From: Caldithrix sp.
GTDB lineage: Bacteria; KSB1; UBA2214; DYKH01
Assembly (NCBI GenBank): GCA_020722685.1
Contig: DYKH01000017.1
Span: forward strand, 1 to 58,915
Reading direction: 5' to 3'
Length of the DNA: 58,915 nucleotides
The notes below the pieces were generated by a model that saw only the letters and a program-made list of their open reading frames with translations, did no database searches and was not told where the DNA came from. Positions 1-8,781 of the stretch are shown in pieces; positions within the stretch are counted from its first letter, which is position 1; each line of letters opens with the position of its first letter. The position numbers and the translations under genes were made by a program.

Positions 1-5
1 TTTCG

Positions 6-78
6 TGGAGCTAACCGGGATCGAACCGGTGACCTCTTGACTGCCAGTCAAGCGCTCTCCCAGCTGAGCTATAGCCCC
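6..78 (-). tRNA. tRNA-Ala (anticodon GGC)
   Basis: Read on the minus strand, the 73-nt cloverleaf is complete. It has a 7-bp acceptor stem (GGGGCTA with TAGCTCC), a 4-bp D stem, a 5-bp anticodon stem CTTGA/TCAAG around the loop CTGGCAG with anticodon GGC, a 5-nt variable loop, and a T arm ACCGG/CCGGT with TTCGATC. The discriminator base is A, as expected for alanine. CCA is not encoded; the next bases are CGA. Confidence 0.95.
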
Positions 79-236
79 GAAGAATATTTCTTGATCTCGA
101 ACTCTCTTCCTCCCACTGCCCATCACGAAAACGCGGCCAAATATAAAGAATCTAAATCGGAATTGCAACAAAAAAGGCGGTCGGATCATGTAGATTTTTT
201 GGGTTCTTCTCCGATTTTCGGCGGCCAGCATAAGAT

Positions 237-430
237 CTAGAAGGAGCTAAAAGGCGGGGAAAGGCTTTTATGATAGCCACAACGTCTGAGTATTTTTAGC
301 TGAAAATACCTTTCATCTCTATATCCATAGGCCATCCGTTTCAGAACTTTGGTTTTGTTGTTTAGTCCCTCTGCTTTGGAATTGGTAATAGGATCATAGA
401 TATTCTAAAGCATCCGGATGATGCCAAGCA
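237..430 (-). pseudogene. C-terminal relic of an ISL3-family transposase
   Basis: Minus-strand translation gives ITNSKAEGLNNKTKVLKRMA followed by YGYRDERYFQLKIL, ending at a TAG at 237-239. This is the well-known C-terminal block of ISL3-type DDE transposases (NAKAEGxNNKIKVLKRxAYGxRDxxYFxLKIL). Reading upstream, a TAG lies in frame where the family has a lysine (RML-stop-NIYDP), and beyond about position 430 no transposase similarity is visible. It is therefore a decayed fragment and not a working element. I see no terminal inverted repeats. Confidence 0.75.
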
Positions 431-649
431 AATGGCCCAATGCAGCAAAGTGTACACAAAAAATCATTTTCTGATCACACGGTCGATAGAAGATTATATG
501 GACCTGTTGATCGAAGATTTGGTTTGATGATCGGCAAGACACCCTGCGGGGCTATATCGACCATATCGCAAGCTGTCCGCGAAACTCGCGCCGCGCCGTA
601 CTCACGGTTCAGCCGGGTATTGCTTCACCACTCAAAAAATGAGGATAAT
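431..649. other. Intergenic stretch, no gene supported
   Basis: An open frame runs through here into the rhamnose mutarotase frame, but its translation is low-complexity Arg/Ser-rich sequence with no family resemblance. It may include more of the decayed transposase. I see no promoter of quality before the mutarotase start. Confidence 0.4.
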
Positions 650-937
650 ATGATTCGCAAGGCATTTGTGCTGCAGCTCAAGCCAGACTGTCAAGATGAA
701 TACGAGAGACGACACCATCCCATTTGGCCGGAGCTGGAACAAGCTCTCCGCGACCACGGCGTGCACGGTTACTCGATTTTTCTGGACGCGATGACGGATC
801 GCTTATTCGCCCATGTGGAGATGGAATCCGTAAAGCCATGGAAGGACATCGGCCTGCCCCCCATCGGCCAAAAATGGCGGCAGCACATGAGGGACATCTT
901 GATCACAAATCCCGATAACAGCCCCCGTCTCCGTTGA
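650..937 (+). CDS. rhaM: L-rhamnose mutarotase, 3' end frameshifted
   Basis: This enzyme interconverts the alpha and beta anomers of L-rhamnose. The 95-residue product begins MIRKAFVLQLKPDCQDEYER and carries the family blocks RRHHPIWPELEQALRDHG, FAHVEMES and NPDNSP. The start is ATG 650 with GAGG at 641-644. After NPDNSP the frame reads only RLR and stops. The neighbouring frame continues V-S-V-E-L-K-E-V-F-H-L, which is the normal family tail (SPVSSELQEVF in E. coli). The switch falls at a run of five C at 922-926, so one extra C explains it, either as a real mutation or as a base-calling error. No other rhamnose genes are nearby. The active-site regions precede the break, so the protein may keep some activity. 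Confidence 0.85.
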   Translation: MIRKAFVLQLKPDCQDEYERRHHPIWPELEQALRDHGVHGYSIFLDAMTDRLFAHVEMESVKPWKDIGLPPIGQKWRQHMRDILITNPDNSPRLR

Positions 938-1034
938 GCTGAAAGAGGTGTTTCACTTGAACGGAAGCACAGAAACGAACAGAGTCGGCGGAAGTGGTCT
1001 TTTCTCCTACCGCAACCTTACGACAATGTCGGCG

Positions 1035-1057
1035 GTCACGCATGCTATTTGCGTGAC
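1035..1057. terminator. Hairpin downstream of rhaM
   Basis: An 8-bp perfect stem GTCACGCA/TGCGTGAC encloses a 7-nt loop about 100 bp after the mutarotase stop. There is no clear T-run, so a terminator role is only possible. The rest of 938-1217 holds nothing I can support. Confidence 0.3.
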
Positions 1058-1217
1058 TGCTTAGTCGGCATGTCCTTAAGCTTTATTCTAAATTCCGCTG
1101 TCTCTGCTCAGCTAAAGATTAAACCAAGCGGATCCCGCGCCCGCCCGGATTCGGAAGGGACTGCTTGCCCCCGTGAAACATTCGCCGCCATCCGCTCTGC
1201 CATATTCCCTCTGCCCC

Positions 1218-2021
1218 TCACATTTCCCTTACCACTTCCCACAATCGATCCGGATAATTGGTAATGATGCCATCGACGCCAAAGGCAATGATCTTCTTCA
1301 TCATGTCCTTTTCGTTGACGGTCCAGACGTGGATTTGCTTACCGGCTTTTCGGGCGCTATTGACAAAATCCTGGTTGACTACCGTGTATTTGCAGCTCAA
1401 AATCTCCCAGCTTCCGTTGAGATAATCCTCGGTGTTCTTTTCGTTGAAAATAAAGCCGGCCTTGATCTCTGGAGCAATTTCCTTGCAGCGAATGACCGTG
1501 GTTTTGTCGAAAGAAGTGATCATGCACTGGTGGACAAAGTTTTCGGCGCGAACGATCTCCACCACCTTTTCCGCGATGCTTGGCTCATTGCCGGATATCT
1601 TAATTTCGATGTTGAGCTTCATCTTGCCCTTCACCAAACGAATGACTTCTTGCAGAGTCGGCAGCGGCTCGCCGGCGAACTCGGGGGCGAACCATGATCC
1701 CGCGTCCAACTTCCTTAGCTCGGCTAAGGTATAATTCCACACTCCGCCTTCTCCGTCGGTGGTCCTGTCCAGGTTCTCATCGTGCAGCAAGACGACCTCG
1801 CCGTCCTTGCTCAAGTGGACGTCCAGCTCGGAATAGTCGGAGTCCAGCTCGATCGCCTTCTTGAACGCTGCCAGAGTGTTTTCTGGCGCCCAGCCGGAAG
1901 CGCCGCGGTGAGCGGTTATGATCAGTTTTTTGTCGGCCTTTTTCATCGTGCAGCCAAAGAATAAGATCGACATTGAAACGAGCGTCGCACACAATGAGCC
2001 CAAAGCGGCCAGTCGAAACAT
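1218..2021 (-). CDS. Glycerophosphodiester phosphodiesterase, lipoprotein
   Basis: Hydrolyses glycerophosphodiesters from phospholipid turnover to glycerol-3-phosphate and an alcohol. The 267-residue protein has a lipoprotein signal ending LFFGC (Cys 24), so it is probably envelope-anchored. A GDPD TIM barrel follows. Visible motifs are HRGASGWAPENT with the catalytic His, ELDVHLSKDGEVVLLHDENLDRTT with the metal-binding Glu/Asp and second His, NIEIK, and the C-terminal VWTVNE and DGIITNYPD. Length and motif order match the UgpQ/GlpQ short family. It is followed on the same strand by no close gene; the APS-kinase-like gene lies 48 bp upstream and could be co-transcribed. Confidence 0.93.
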   Translation of the reverse strand: MFRLAALGSLCATLVSMSILFFGCTMKKADKKLIITAHRGASGWAPENTLAAFKKAIELDSDYSELDVHLSKDGEVVLLHDENLDRTTDGEGGVWNYTLAELRKLDAGSWFAPEFAGEPLPTLQEVIRLVKGKMKLNIEIKISGNEPSIAEKVVEIVRAENFVHQCMITSFDKTTVIRCKEIAPEIKAGFIFNEKNTEDYLNGSWEILSCKYTVVNQDFVNSARKAGKQIHVWTVNEKDMMKKIIAFGVDGIITNYPDRLWEVVREM

Positions 2022-2069
2022 TCGTATTTCTCCTCCATCGTCTTGATTACCGCAGGTTCGTGACTTAAT

Positions 2070-2705
2070 TTATTTGAACCAAGTTTCTTTCAATATCCGG
2101 CGAATGTCGTCTTCCTCATGCTTGAGAAGCACGCTCCGCTCCGCTTCTTGCAGCAACTCCAGTTCCTGCAGCTTGAGCAGAATTAGATTGGCGGCTGCAA
2201 TTGGGTTCACCTTATCCGCTTCAATGATCAAGTCCGGATGTTCCGATTCTTCGTAAGGAATGGAAATGCCGGCCACGTTTTGCAGCAATCCTTCCTCGGC
2301 CTTTTTAAAAAGCCCTTTTTGGTCGCGCTGCTTCAATACTTCCAAAGGGGCGCGGTGGTAGACCTCGACGAACCGACCGAGCATTTGTCGGCACTCTTCA
2401 CGCAGCTCGCGAAAAGGCGAAACCGTCACCGCGATGGCAATGACGTCATTCTCGCTCAGCAGCTTGCACTCAAAAGCAATACGCCGGACGTTCTTGTAAA
2501 TCTCTTCTTTGGTGAATCCTAATTTCTTGTCATATTGCCGGCGGATTTCCCCTCCGATCAAAATCTCGGTTTGATAGCCCAGCAGCTCCAGCCGCTGCGC
2601 CAGAATAGTGCCCGTCTCCTTCTTGCCGGTAAAAGGGAGACCAGTAATCCATACGGTAAATCCCTCTTGTCCCTTTTGTTTGCGATTCAGCATGATAAAC
2701 AACAC
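2070..2705 (-). CDS. APS-kinase-like P-loop protein with degenerate active site
   Basis: The 211-residue protein resembles CysC-type adenylylsulfate kinases: GFTVWITGLPFTGKKETGTI followed by an LxGxxIR-like LIGGEIRRQYDKKLGFTKEE block, then NVRRIAFECKLL, TVSPFRELREECRQ and the EVYHRAPLEVLKQRDQKGLF lid region. Two hallmark residues are changed. The Walker A motif reads GLPFTGKKE where GxxxxGK(S/T) is expected. The conserved Asp of LDGDxxR is replaced (LIGGEIR). Sulfate-activation kinase activity is therefore doubtful, and the protein may bind a different nucleotide. The start could also be Met5 (2693). It sits 48 bp before the phosphodiesterase gene and 224 bp downstream of the anion transporter. 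Confidence 0.7.
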   Translation of the reverse strand: MLFIMLNRKQKGQEGFTVWITGLPFTGKKETGTILAQRLELLGYQTEILIGGEIRRQYDKKLGFTKEEIYKNVRRIAFECKLLSENDVIAIAVTVSPFRELREECRQMLGRFVEVYHRAPLEVLKQRDQKGLFKKAEEGLLQNVAGISIPYEESEHPDLIIEADKVNPIAAANLILLKLQELELLQEAERSVLLKHEEDDIRRILKETWFK

Positions 2706-2785
2706 TCACACTTCTAACTGCATGACCAAAATCTACAAGGCTCAAAACCGCGAATGTACACCCATCATCGCCGATAAACGAAATT

Positions 2786-2799
2786 GCGTGAATTCACGC
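2786..2799. promoter_or_regulatory. 14-bp perfect palindrome upstream of the APS-kinase-like gene
   Basis: GCGTGAATTCACGC is perfectly symmetric and lies 81 bp before the start of the kinase-like gene. It could be an operator for a dimeric regulator. No partner site or promoter was identified, so this is only a candidate. Confidence 0.3.
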
Positions 2800-2929
2800 C
2801 CATTGGCGGTTGCACCTTTTTAGCCAATGAAACAAAGATGTGGCCCTTTGGAGGTCAAATCTTTCACGGCGAAAATTAGCATTTTGGTCGTTTATTCGCA
2901 AGCAGTTCTTTACCGGCGATCCGCAAAGG

Positions 2930-4336
2930 CTATTTCATAATCAACGGCCAATAGAACTTGGCGTACAATAGAAACACCAGATAGGAAGCCACGCTCATCA
3001 TCAGGCCGGGTGTCAATATCTTTTTGATCGAATAATAGCCGGAGGCATAGGCGATGGCATTGGGCGGCGTACCCACCGGAAGACAAAAAACGAGTCCTGC
3101 AGGAATGGTGATTGCCAGCACCAGCAGCTCCGGCGAAAGGCCAATAGATTTGACAAAGCCGAAGGAGAGGGGAACTAAGATAATGACCACCGCTGCATTG
3201 CTGATGAATTCCGTAAACACCTTGCTGAGAGCGGAAAGGATGATGATGAGCATGAAGGGCGTTACCGTGGAGGCATCGAGAAAGTTACCGGCCAGCCATT
3301 CGATGGCGTGGCTTTCCTCCAGGGCCCTCCCCAGGGCAATGGCGCCTCCATACATGACAATGACCCCCCAATTCACATAGTCCATTACGTCTTTCCATTT
3401 GGCGATGTCGAGGACAAAGACCGCCACGGCAGCAGCAAGGGAGATGGTCGGCAGACCCATTCTGTGTCCACCAAATATCCAAAAGCCAATGGTAATGAGT
3501 GCGACCAGGCCCACCAGCAGCTCATTTTTGCTGATAGGACCGATTCTATGCATTTCCTGCTCCAGTACCAGTCTAGCAGGAGTCATATCCTGGATTTCGG
3601 GACGAAAATAGCGAGACAAGATGATAAAGGCCACCCCGCTGAGGGTTAGGGCAATGGGTGTCGCAGCCAGCGCCCAGTCGGCAAAGGAAATGGTACGACC
3701 GTAGGCCTCCTGTAAGAGTTCGAGCGCTAATGGAGCCCGCGCGCCGCCTAACAGCGTGCCGACGCCTCCGGAGATCGCTCCCCAGGCCATTGCCAAAAAC
3801 ATGGCGACGGCAAAGGGGCTGTTGCCCTTTTCCAATTTTAGCGTTTGTGCAATTTCCATGACCACCGGAAACATCATCGCCGCTACTCCGTGCTCCGGCA
3901 TAAACAGGGACAGGAAGGAACAAATGAAAAGGATGCCGATCACGACCAGACGGGGACTGGCATCAAAGCGGGTCAGAAAGAAAAGGGCAATTCGTTTGGA
4001 CAGGCCGGTGTGCATCATGGCCCCGGCGAGGATAAAGACGCCCAACAAGAAGAACACCGCGCTGTTGCCAAAATAGGCAAAAACGCGGTGTTGATCGACG
4101 ATGTGGAAGGCCGGCAGCAAGACGATGGCCGCAAGGCTGGTGGCTGCCAAGGGAATGGGAGCAAAGACCCAGAGCGTCATACAAATGATCGCCACCCCTA
4201 TGCATTTCACACCCGCGGTTCCGAGACCCGCAGGCGGCTGGATGAACAGTAGGACGATCCCCAGCAAGAGCAAAGAAAACATGATTGCCCGGGGCAGCCA
4301 ACCCAGCTTGGGTCGGCGGGCGTTCTTGGTCACCAT
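2930..4336 (-). CDS. DASS/SLC13-family anion:sodium symporter
   Basis: A 468-residue inner-membrane carrier with about a dozen hydrophobic segments, from the divalent-anion/sodium symporter family (sulfate, dicarboxylates, phosphate). Family landmarks are the N-terminal repeat with FGNSAVFFLLGVFILAGAMM and TRFDASPRLVVIGILF, the SEFISNAAVVIILVPL-like block (here TEFISNAAVVIILVPLS), and the C-terminal signature LPVGTPPNAIAYASGYY. The substrate cannot be decided from sequence. The neighbouring APS-kinase-like gene hints at sulfate, but that protein is degenerate. Its start (4336) lies 9 bp after the DUF2809 stop, so the two are probably co-transcribed. Confidence 0.9.
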   Translation of the reverse strand: MVTKNARRPKLGWLPRAIMFSLLLLGIVLLFIQPPAGLGTAGVKCIGVAIICMTLWVFAPIPLAATSLAAIVLLPAFHIVDQHRVFAYFGNSAVFFLLGVFILAGAMMHTGLSKRIALFFLTRFDASPRLVVIGILFICSFLSLFMPEHGVAAMMFPVVMEIAQTLKLEKGNSPFAVAMFLAMAWGAISGGVGTLLGGARAPLALELLQEAYGRTISFADWALAATPIALTLSGVAFIILSRYFRPEIQDMTPARLVLEQEMHRIGPISKNELLVGLVALITIGFWIFGGHRMGLPTISLAAAVAVFVLDIAKWKDVMDYVNWGVIVMYGGAIALGRALEESHAIEWLAGNFLDASTVTPFMLIIILSALSKVFTEFISNAAVVIILVPLSFGFVKSIGLSPELLVLAITIPAGLVFCLPVGTPPNAIAYASGYYSIKKILTPGLMMSVASYLVFLLYAKFYWPLIMK

Positions 4337-4345
4337 AAGTCCCTG

Positions 4346-4777
4346 TCAAAAGGTTAGTCGTCGAAGCAACAACCGGTCAAATAAACACGCCCACCCCAAT
4401 CCGAGCGCGTAACAGGAAAAATCTATCGGATCAAAGCTTGTTCCGAAGATAAATACGAAAGGTTTTGGCAGGCCCCAGGCATTGGGAATTCCGCTCGCTT
4501 GGAAGAATTCCACCACAACGACGATTCCTCCAATCGTGAGAGCCTTGAGTCTCCATGACCAGCGAGGTCGCAGCACGGTTAAGAAGAAATAAAGACAAGC
4601 GACAATGCAAACGTCGCCCAAATAAGCATCAGCAAGCCGCCAATGCGGCCCAGAATAGGCCTTTGCTACCAGTGCCAGAGCCAAGAAGACCACTGCAAAC
4701 GCCGCGGAACATCGAACGTACAGCATTGCTCTGCCGTTGCTGGCAGAGTTTCCGGGGGTCTCAGCCGGCAAGCGCAT
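4346..4777 (-). CDS. DUF2809 family small membrane protein
   Basis: A 143-residue protein with four or five hydrophobic segments. Diagnostic DUF2809 features are the central R-x-A-D-A-Y-L-G-D block (WRLADAYLGDVCIVACLYFF), the E-x-F-Q segment (VEFFQASGIPNAWGLPKPF) and the C-terminal GTSFDPIDFSCYALG. Function is unknown; members are small integral membrane proteins. The true start may be Met18 (4726), which begins directly with the first membrane segment. It lies 9 bp upstream of the transporter and 15 bp downstream of the LamG lipoprotein, in a tight same-strand run. Confidence 0.8.
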   Translation of the reverse strand: MRLPAETPGNSASNGRAMLYVRCSAAFAVVFLALALVAKAYSGPHWRLADAYLGDVCIVACLYFFLTVLRPRWSWRLKALTIGGIVVVVEFFQASGIPNAWGLPKPFVFIFGTSFDPIDFSCYALGLGWACLFDRLLLRRLTF

Positions 4778-4792
4778 GGCCTGAATCGAGCA

Positions 4793-5956
4793 TCATTGCC
4801 ATACTGCCGGCCAGATTTGCACCTGCGCCGTGTTTGGCTCATTCTTTTTCGCCACCATACTGCCAAATCCGTAGTAGATAACCTCGTTCTCTCGCATCCC
4901 GGCCACCAAGATAAAGTTAAGACCTTCGACTCCTTGAATTGTACCCACGGCAAATCCACCTTTGATGCTCAAAACCTGGTCCGATACCACCGTGAAAAAC
5001 CTCGTCCAAATTCGTTTCCAATCCTCCCAGGACGGGGTTTTGGTGGTGTCGATGGTGAAATCGCGCCAGTCGCTTTCATATTGGTACCAGAGCTCTGAGG
5101 AGTATATTTGATCGGGACTTTTAAAGGTAGACAGATCGATGACCATCACGCGCAAGAAATCAAAGTCCACGTATTTGGTCACGGTTCGGATGGAGACTTC
5201 ATCCAGATAGCCGGAAAAATAACTGGCAAAAATGCCGATAGACGGCGACCCTGCACCCAAGATAAGCTGCGCGTCCGAATTGGGAAACGGCTCAACAAGG
5301 CTGATGCTGCTATCAGGCTGGTCATTCACGGTAAGGACAATCGCATTGCCGACAACCACGTTAATCTTGTGCCATGAATTCGGCGGCAAGACAGTATTGC
5401 CGATTAGCTCCTGCGCGATGCCACTGTTGCGAACACGGCAGAATAGCCTGTCGCTCACCAAGCCCACAACCCACCCATTCAGGGCATCGTGCTTCGCCAA
5501 TAAAATCTGCTCACGGGTCCGGATGCTACCCGTTGGATAGACCATGGCCTGTACGGCCAAACCCATGGTGCCGTTGAGTTCCGGACTGTGATTGATGACC
5601 CCATACGAGCTGTCGCCGCCAAAAGAAAGGGCCGATTTGTTCGGCGACGGGACGCGCTGCACACCGAAAAGGCTGGCATGATTCCCATACCCCGAGGCAT
5701 CGAAAGCCACGCTTCCGCTGTCGGCATCAAAGTGCAGCATCAACACCTGCGCTTCGACCACCCGGTCGGCTTTCCCAAGACCGTTGCCTGAGCTCTTGAC
5801 GGTCGGATCGAACAGAGTGGGACCCGATGGCCGTTTGGTCATCTTGATCTCAAGATTGAGGTTGATTCCTCCTTCCGGCGCCATCGGCTGTTTCTGGCAG
5901 CCGCTCACGAAAAGAAGAAAAGCCAAGACCGAAAGCGTAAAAACATACTTTTTCAT
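4793..5956 (-). CDS. LamG-domain lipoprotein
   Basis: A 387-residue protein with lipoprotein signal MKKYVFTLSVLAFLLFVSGC (Cys 20). Residues about 70-250 form a LamG / concanavalin-A-like jelly-roll domain: HFDADSGSVAFDASGYGNHA, LSFGGDSSYGVI, ELNGTMGLAVQAMVYP, QILLAKHDALNGWVVGL, NSWHKINVVV and GYLDEVSI. The remaining C-terminal part is unfamiliar. Such proteins bind sugars or partners at the cell surface, but no ligand can be inferred. It is the last gene of a same-strand group with the beta-barrel-like and CsgG-like genes upstream, separated from them by 167 bp. Confidence 0.75.
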   Translation of the reverse strand: MKKYVFTLSVLAFLLFVSGCQKQPMAPEGGINLNLEIKMTKRPSGPTLFDPTVKSSGNGLGKADRVVEAQVLMLHFDADSGSVAFDASGYGNHASLFGVQRVPSPNKSALSFGGDSSYGVINHSPELNGTMGLAVQAMVYPTGSIRTREQILLAKHDALNGWVVGLVSDRLFCRVRNSGIAQELIGNTVLPPNSWHKINVVVGNAIVLTVNDQPDSSISLVEPFPNSDAQLILGAGSPSIGIFASYFSGYLDEVSIRTVTKYVDFDFLRVMVIDLSTFKSPDQIYSSELWYQYESDWRDFTIDTTKTPSWEDWKRIWTRFFTVVSDQVLSIKGGFAVGTIQGVEGLNFILVAGMRENEVIYYGFGSMVAKKNEPNTAQVQIWPAVWQ

Positions 5957-6123
5957 TTTGGGCTTGCCTCGTCAAATTGCATTCGAAATTCCAAAATGTC
6001 CAGCAGACAGGAAGAGTAGGTCTGCAAAACCCGCCAAAAGACGCAAACGCTTTTCATCGCGATCTTTTTCACGCCTCTTCGCATCTTTCGTGGGCAAAGG
6101 GTACGACAATACCTGATTCACCG

Positions 6124-7248
6124 TTAGAGGTAAATCTTGAATCCACCGAAAACCTTTACGCCCAGCAAATTGACTTTCCGGGCGCCTACGTTCAGCTTGC
6201 CAAGATAAAATCGAAAGTCGGTATCGAACACCAGAGAAGAGCCGAGGGATTTGGATAATCCGGCGCCCAGTCCACCGATGGTTGCTCCGCCGCGCTGGTA
6301 AGCGTTGTCAGAAAACAGCTTTCCTTCCAACGCTCCTCGCAAGGAACTGCTGCGGCTGACGGCCATGCTGGCGATAGCGTTCAGCTCCAGCTCATTACCG
6401 TTGCTGTTTTCTCGCTCCGGGATAAGCGTGCCGGATCCGAGCTCATTCTTTCCTTGCATGCGATTGCGAACGCTGAGAATATACGTCATGAATTCCCCCG
6501 AAGTGTAGTAGAGCGCCTGCAAAGTGATCCGATTGCCTGACTTGAAAACCGCCGTGCCGTTGGCAGCGTCATCGCCGTACAAAGTATAGCTGGCGTCGAA
6601 CATCAGCTTGGAACGGCGACTGAGCGGTCGATCCACGCCCAGGGAAAAGCTTATTTCATCACCGGGATTGTACTTGTAATCGGAATCGAAAACAGGCTTG
6701 AACTCCCCGCGCATCAGGTAGCCGGCCCCAACGCCAAGGACGAATCCACTGAGTCTTTGAGCCATCACCATGCCACAGCTCACATCCACGCCCTGACCAA
6801 GAATGGGCGTTTGAAAGTCCAAGGCATGCAGTGCCAAAATATTGGCAACCGAAAACTCCTCCGGCTTGAGCGAGCTCTTGCCGCTGGGCACATTGACGCC
6901 AAAAGTGAAGAGGAATTTTTCTTCGCCTAACAAATACGAGCCCCTGACGCGCGTGTCCGAGGGGCCGCCGAGATCGGCCGTTCCACCTGTTTCGATACCG
7001 CTGAAGGCAGGCGAGGTCGCCACGTCCAGGCGCAGGCGCTCATTGACCGGAAAAATAAAGGTGACCGGCAAGCTTAGCTGTTGCACTTTGTCTTGGTTGG
7101 CGTTCCAAAGCTGAAAACACGCCCCCACGGAGCCGACTTTGTTTTGCTGAAAATCCGGTAGAGCGGTTTGTGCTTCCAACGTCGATGCAATCAGAATGAT
7201 CACGACGCACTCTGACAAACATCTTCGCAGGAAATAGTTCAAGCGCAT
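6124..7248 (-). CDS. Predicted outer-membrane beta-barrel protein
   Basis: I do not recognise a named family. The 374-residue product has an N-terminal signal sequence (VVIILIASTLEAQT) followed by alternating polar and hydrophobic strands typical of a porin-like barrel. Examples are LRLDVATSPAFSGI, KFLFTFGVNVPSG, ISFSLGVDRPLSRRSKLMFDASYTLYG, and a C-terminus ending VLGVKVFGGFKIYL-like (VNLLGVKVFGGFKIYL), which resembles an outer-membrane insertion signal. It lies 82 bp downstream of the TPR-CsgG lipoprotein and is probably in the same transcription unit, which fits a role in an envelope assembly with it. Confidence 0.6.
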   Translation of the reverse strand: MRLNYFLRRCLSECVVIILIASTLEAQTALPDFQQNKVGSVGACFQLWNANQDKVQQLSLPVTFIFPVNERLRLDVATSPAFSGIETGGTADLGGPSDTRVRGSYLLGEEKFLFTFGVNVPSGKSSLKPEEFSVANILALHALDFQTPILGQGVDVSCGMVMAQRLSGFVLGVGAGYLMRGEFKPVFDSDYKYNPGDEISFSLGVDRPLSRRSKLMFDASYTLYGDDAANGTAVFKSGNRITLQALYYTSGEFMTYILSVRNRMQGKNELGSGTLIPERENSNGNELELNAIASMAVSRSSSLRGALEGKLFSDNAYQRGGATIGGLGAGLSKSLGSSLVFDTDFRFYLGKLNVGARKVNLLGVKVFGGFKIYL

Positions 7249-7330
7249 AGAGGGTTTCCTTATATCAATGCTCCCAGTATTCTTCCAAAGCGACTTTTGC
7301 AGCGCCCCGACCTCATCGAAAGAAATCCGT

Positions 7331-8752
7331 TCATTGCTTCACCGGCAGCTTGATCTTCACCTCGATTGGAGCCGCCGTTCCGAATGCGGAAGCGCTGGTT
7401 TCAGTGGTCGGCTTGCGCGATTCGATGCCCGGCACAAAACCAGAACTCACATTACGAGCGGTTTGGAAAAGTCGATCCGTCGCATCCGGCAAGCCGCCGG
7501 GAAGTCTGTTTCCGGCAAGCGAAGGCGGCAGGCTCCCCTCTCGCGTTGGTTTGGCTTCCTTGTGGCCCGGTTCTTTTGACTTTCCTGCGCCGGTTCCGCC
7601 GGTAGGCTTTATGTCACCAACCTTGGGTTTTGGCGGCGTGGAGGAAAAAGTCGCAAACGCCTTTGCCCGCTGCAAGCCGTTTTGCGCCATGCCGAAATTG
7701 GCATCCTTTTGTAAGGCGTTTTGATAGGCTTCGCCGGCTTGCTCCCACATACCCTTGTCCTCATAATCAAGCGCTTTACAATAGGAGATGAACGCGAGCA
7801 AATTCCTGGTGGGGATTCTTTCAATGGCCTCGCGCTCTGAGGACGACAACTTGATTTGCATCAGGTCGATGATGCCGAAAGCGAGGTCTTTTTCAATTTT
7901 GTAGAAATCTTTCATCAGCCCCGTCATTTTTTCGGCATTCTCTCGCTGACCGCTTTTTATGTTCTCGAAACCCGCTTCAATGCGCAGGCCTTGATTCGGT
8001 AAACTGAGCACCGCTCCATTAACAACCCTTGCCGCTCCCAATAGTTTGCCGATGCGTGGAGCGGTCTGCTCATCCACCATTCCCGACATGCCCAAGCCCA
8101 TCTCATCCAGCAATTGTTGCAGCCGTGCCCGCTCGACGACGGTCAGCTCATCTACTTGCGAAAGGTCAGTGATGAGCATGTCCGCCAATCCTTTCTGGAT
8201 GGGTCCCAAATCCTCATCGCCGGTCAGATTGTTGAAATACAGCACGGCGACGGAATTGTCGGGGATGCTTTCGACATTGAGCGCTTGCTCCTGATCCAGC
8301 ATCTTTCTGGTTTCTCTTGCCATCTGCTGGCGCAGCAACACCACCAGCCGAGCCTCAATTTGTTTGCGTGCGTCGTTCAACGGACTCAGCTCCGCATAGC
8401 GACTGTAAACTTGTATGGCTTGGTCCGGACGTTCCAGTTCCTCGTAGGTGGCTCCCAGGTAGTAGAGGATTTGAGCGTCGTTGGGCCTCTGCTTGGCAGC
8501 CAAATTCAGAAACCGATTGGCCAAGGCGGGCCTATCCTTGTAATACATGGCAATGCCCATGTCCCGAATGGCATTCGCGTCATGGAGATTTTGCACAATA
8601 GCTTGCTTGAGCTCGACGATGGCCTCATCGTATTTTTCTTTTTCCAACGCCTTGTGCCCGCGAGAATAATAGCTGCTGGCGCAGCCGGATAGGAACACGG
8701 CGGCCACCAACACATTAAGGGTAGCCATTCTTGCCAAAACAACTTTATTCAT
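7331..8752 (-). CDS. TPR and CsgG-like domain lipoprotein
   Basis: A 473-residue lipoprotein (AAVFLSGC, Cys 24). Residues about 27-140 are TPR repeats (HKALEKEKYDEAIVELKQAI; AQILYYLGATYEELERPDQA). Residues about 160-320 are a CsgG/FlgO-like domain: SVAVLYFNNLTGDEDLGPIQ, KGLADMLITDLSQVDELTVVERARLQQLLDEM, IGKLLGAARVVNGAVLS. A further TPR-like segment (LLAFISYCKALDYEDKGMWEQAGEAYQNAL) and a low-complexity Pro/Lys/Thr-rich tail follow. CsgG itself makes a lipid-anchored outer-membrane secretion pore, while this wider family also includes accessory lipoproteins. The smaller homologue upstream and the barrel protein downstream suggest one envelope machine whose cargo is not identifiable. Confidence 0.8.
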   Translation of the reverse strand: MNKVVLARMATLNVLVAAVFLSGCASSYYSRGHKALEKEKYDEAIVELKQAIVQNLHDANAIRDMGIAMYYKDRPALANRFLNLAAKQRPNDAQILYYLGATYEELERPDQAIQVYSRYAELSPLNDARKQIEARLVVLLRQQMARETRKMLDQEQALNVESIPDNSVAVLYFNNLTGDEDLGPIQKGLADMLITDLSQVDELTVVERARLQQLLDEMGLGMSGMVDEQTAPRIGKLLGAARVVNGAVLSLPNQGLRIEAGFENIKSGQRENAEKMTGLMKDFYKIEKDLAFGIIDLMQIKLSSSEREAIERIPTRNLLAFISYCKALDYEDKGMWEQAGEAYQNALQKDANFGMAQNGLQRAKAFATFSSTPPKPKVGDIKPTGGTGAGKSKEPGHKEAKPTREGSLPPSLAGNRLPGGLPDATDRLFQTARNVSSGFVPGIESRKPTTETSASAFGTAAPIEVKIKLPVKQ

Positions 8753-8781
8753 TCTTGCCTCGTAATACCTTACCTGTTGGT

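Noticed and set aside
440..649. Extension of the rhaM frame upstream
   Set aside because: ATG 650 has the ribosome site and begins exactly where the family begins.
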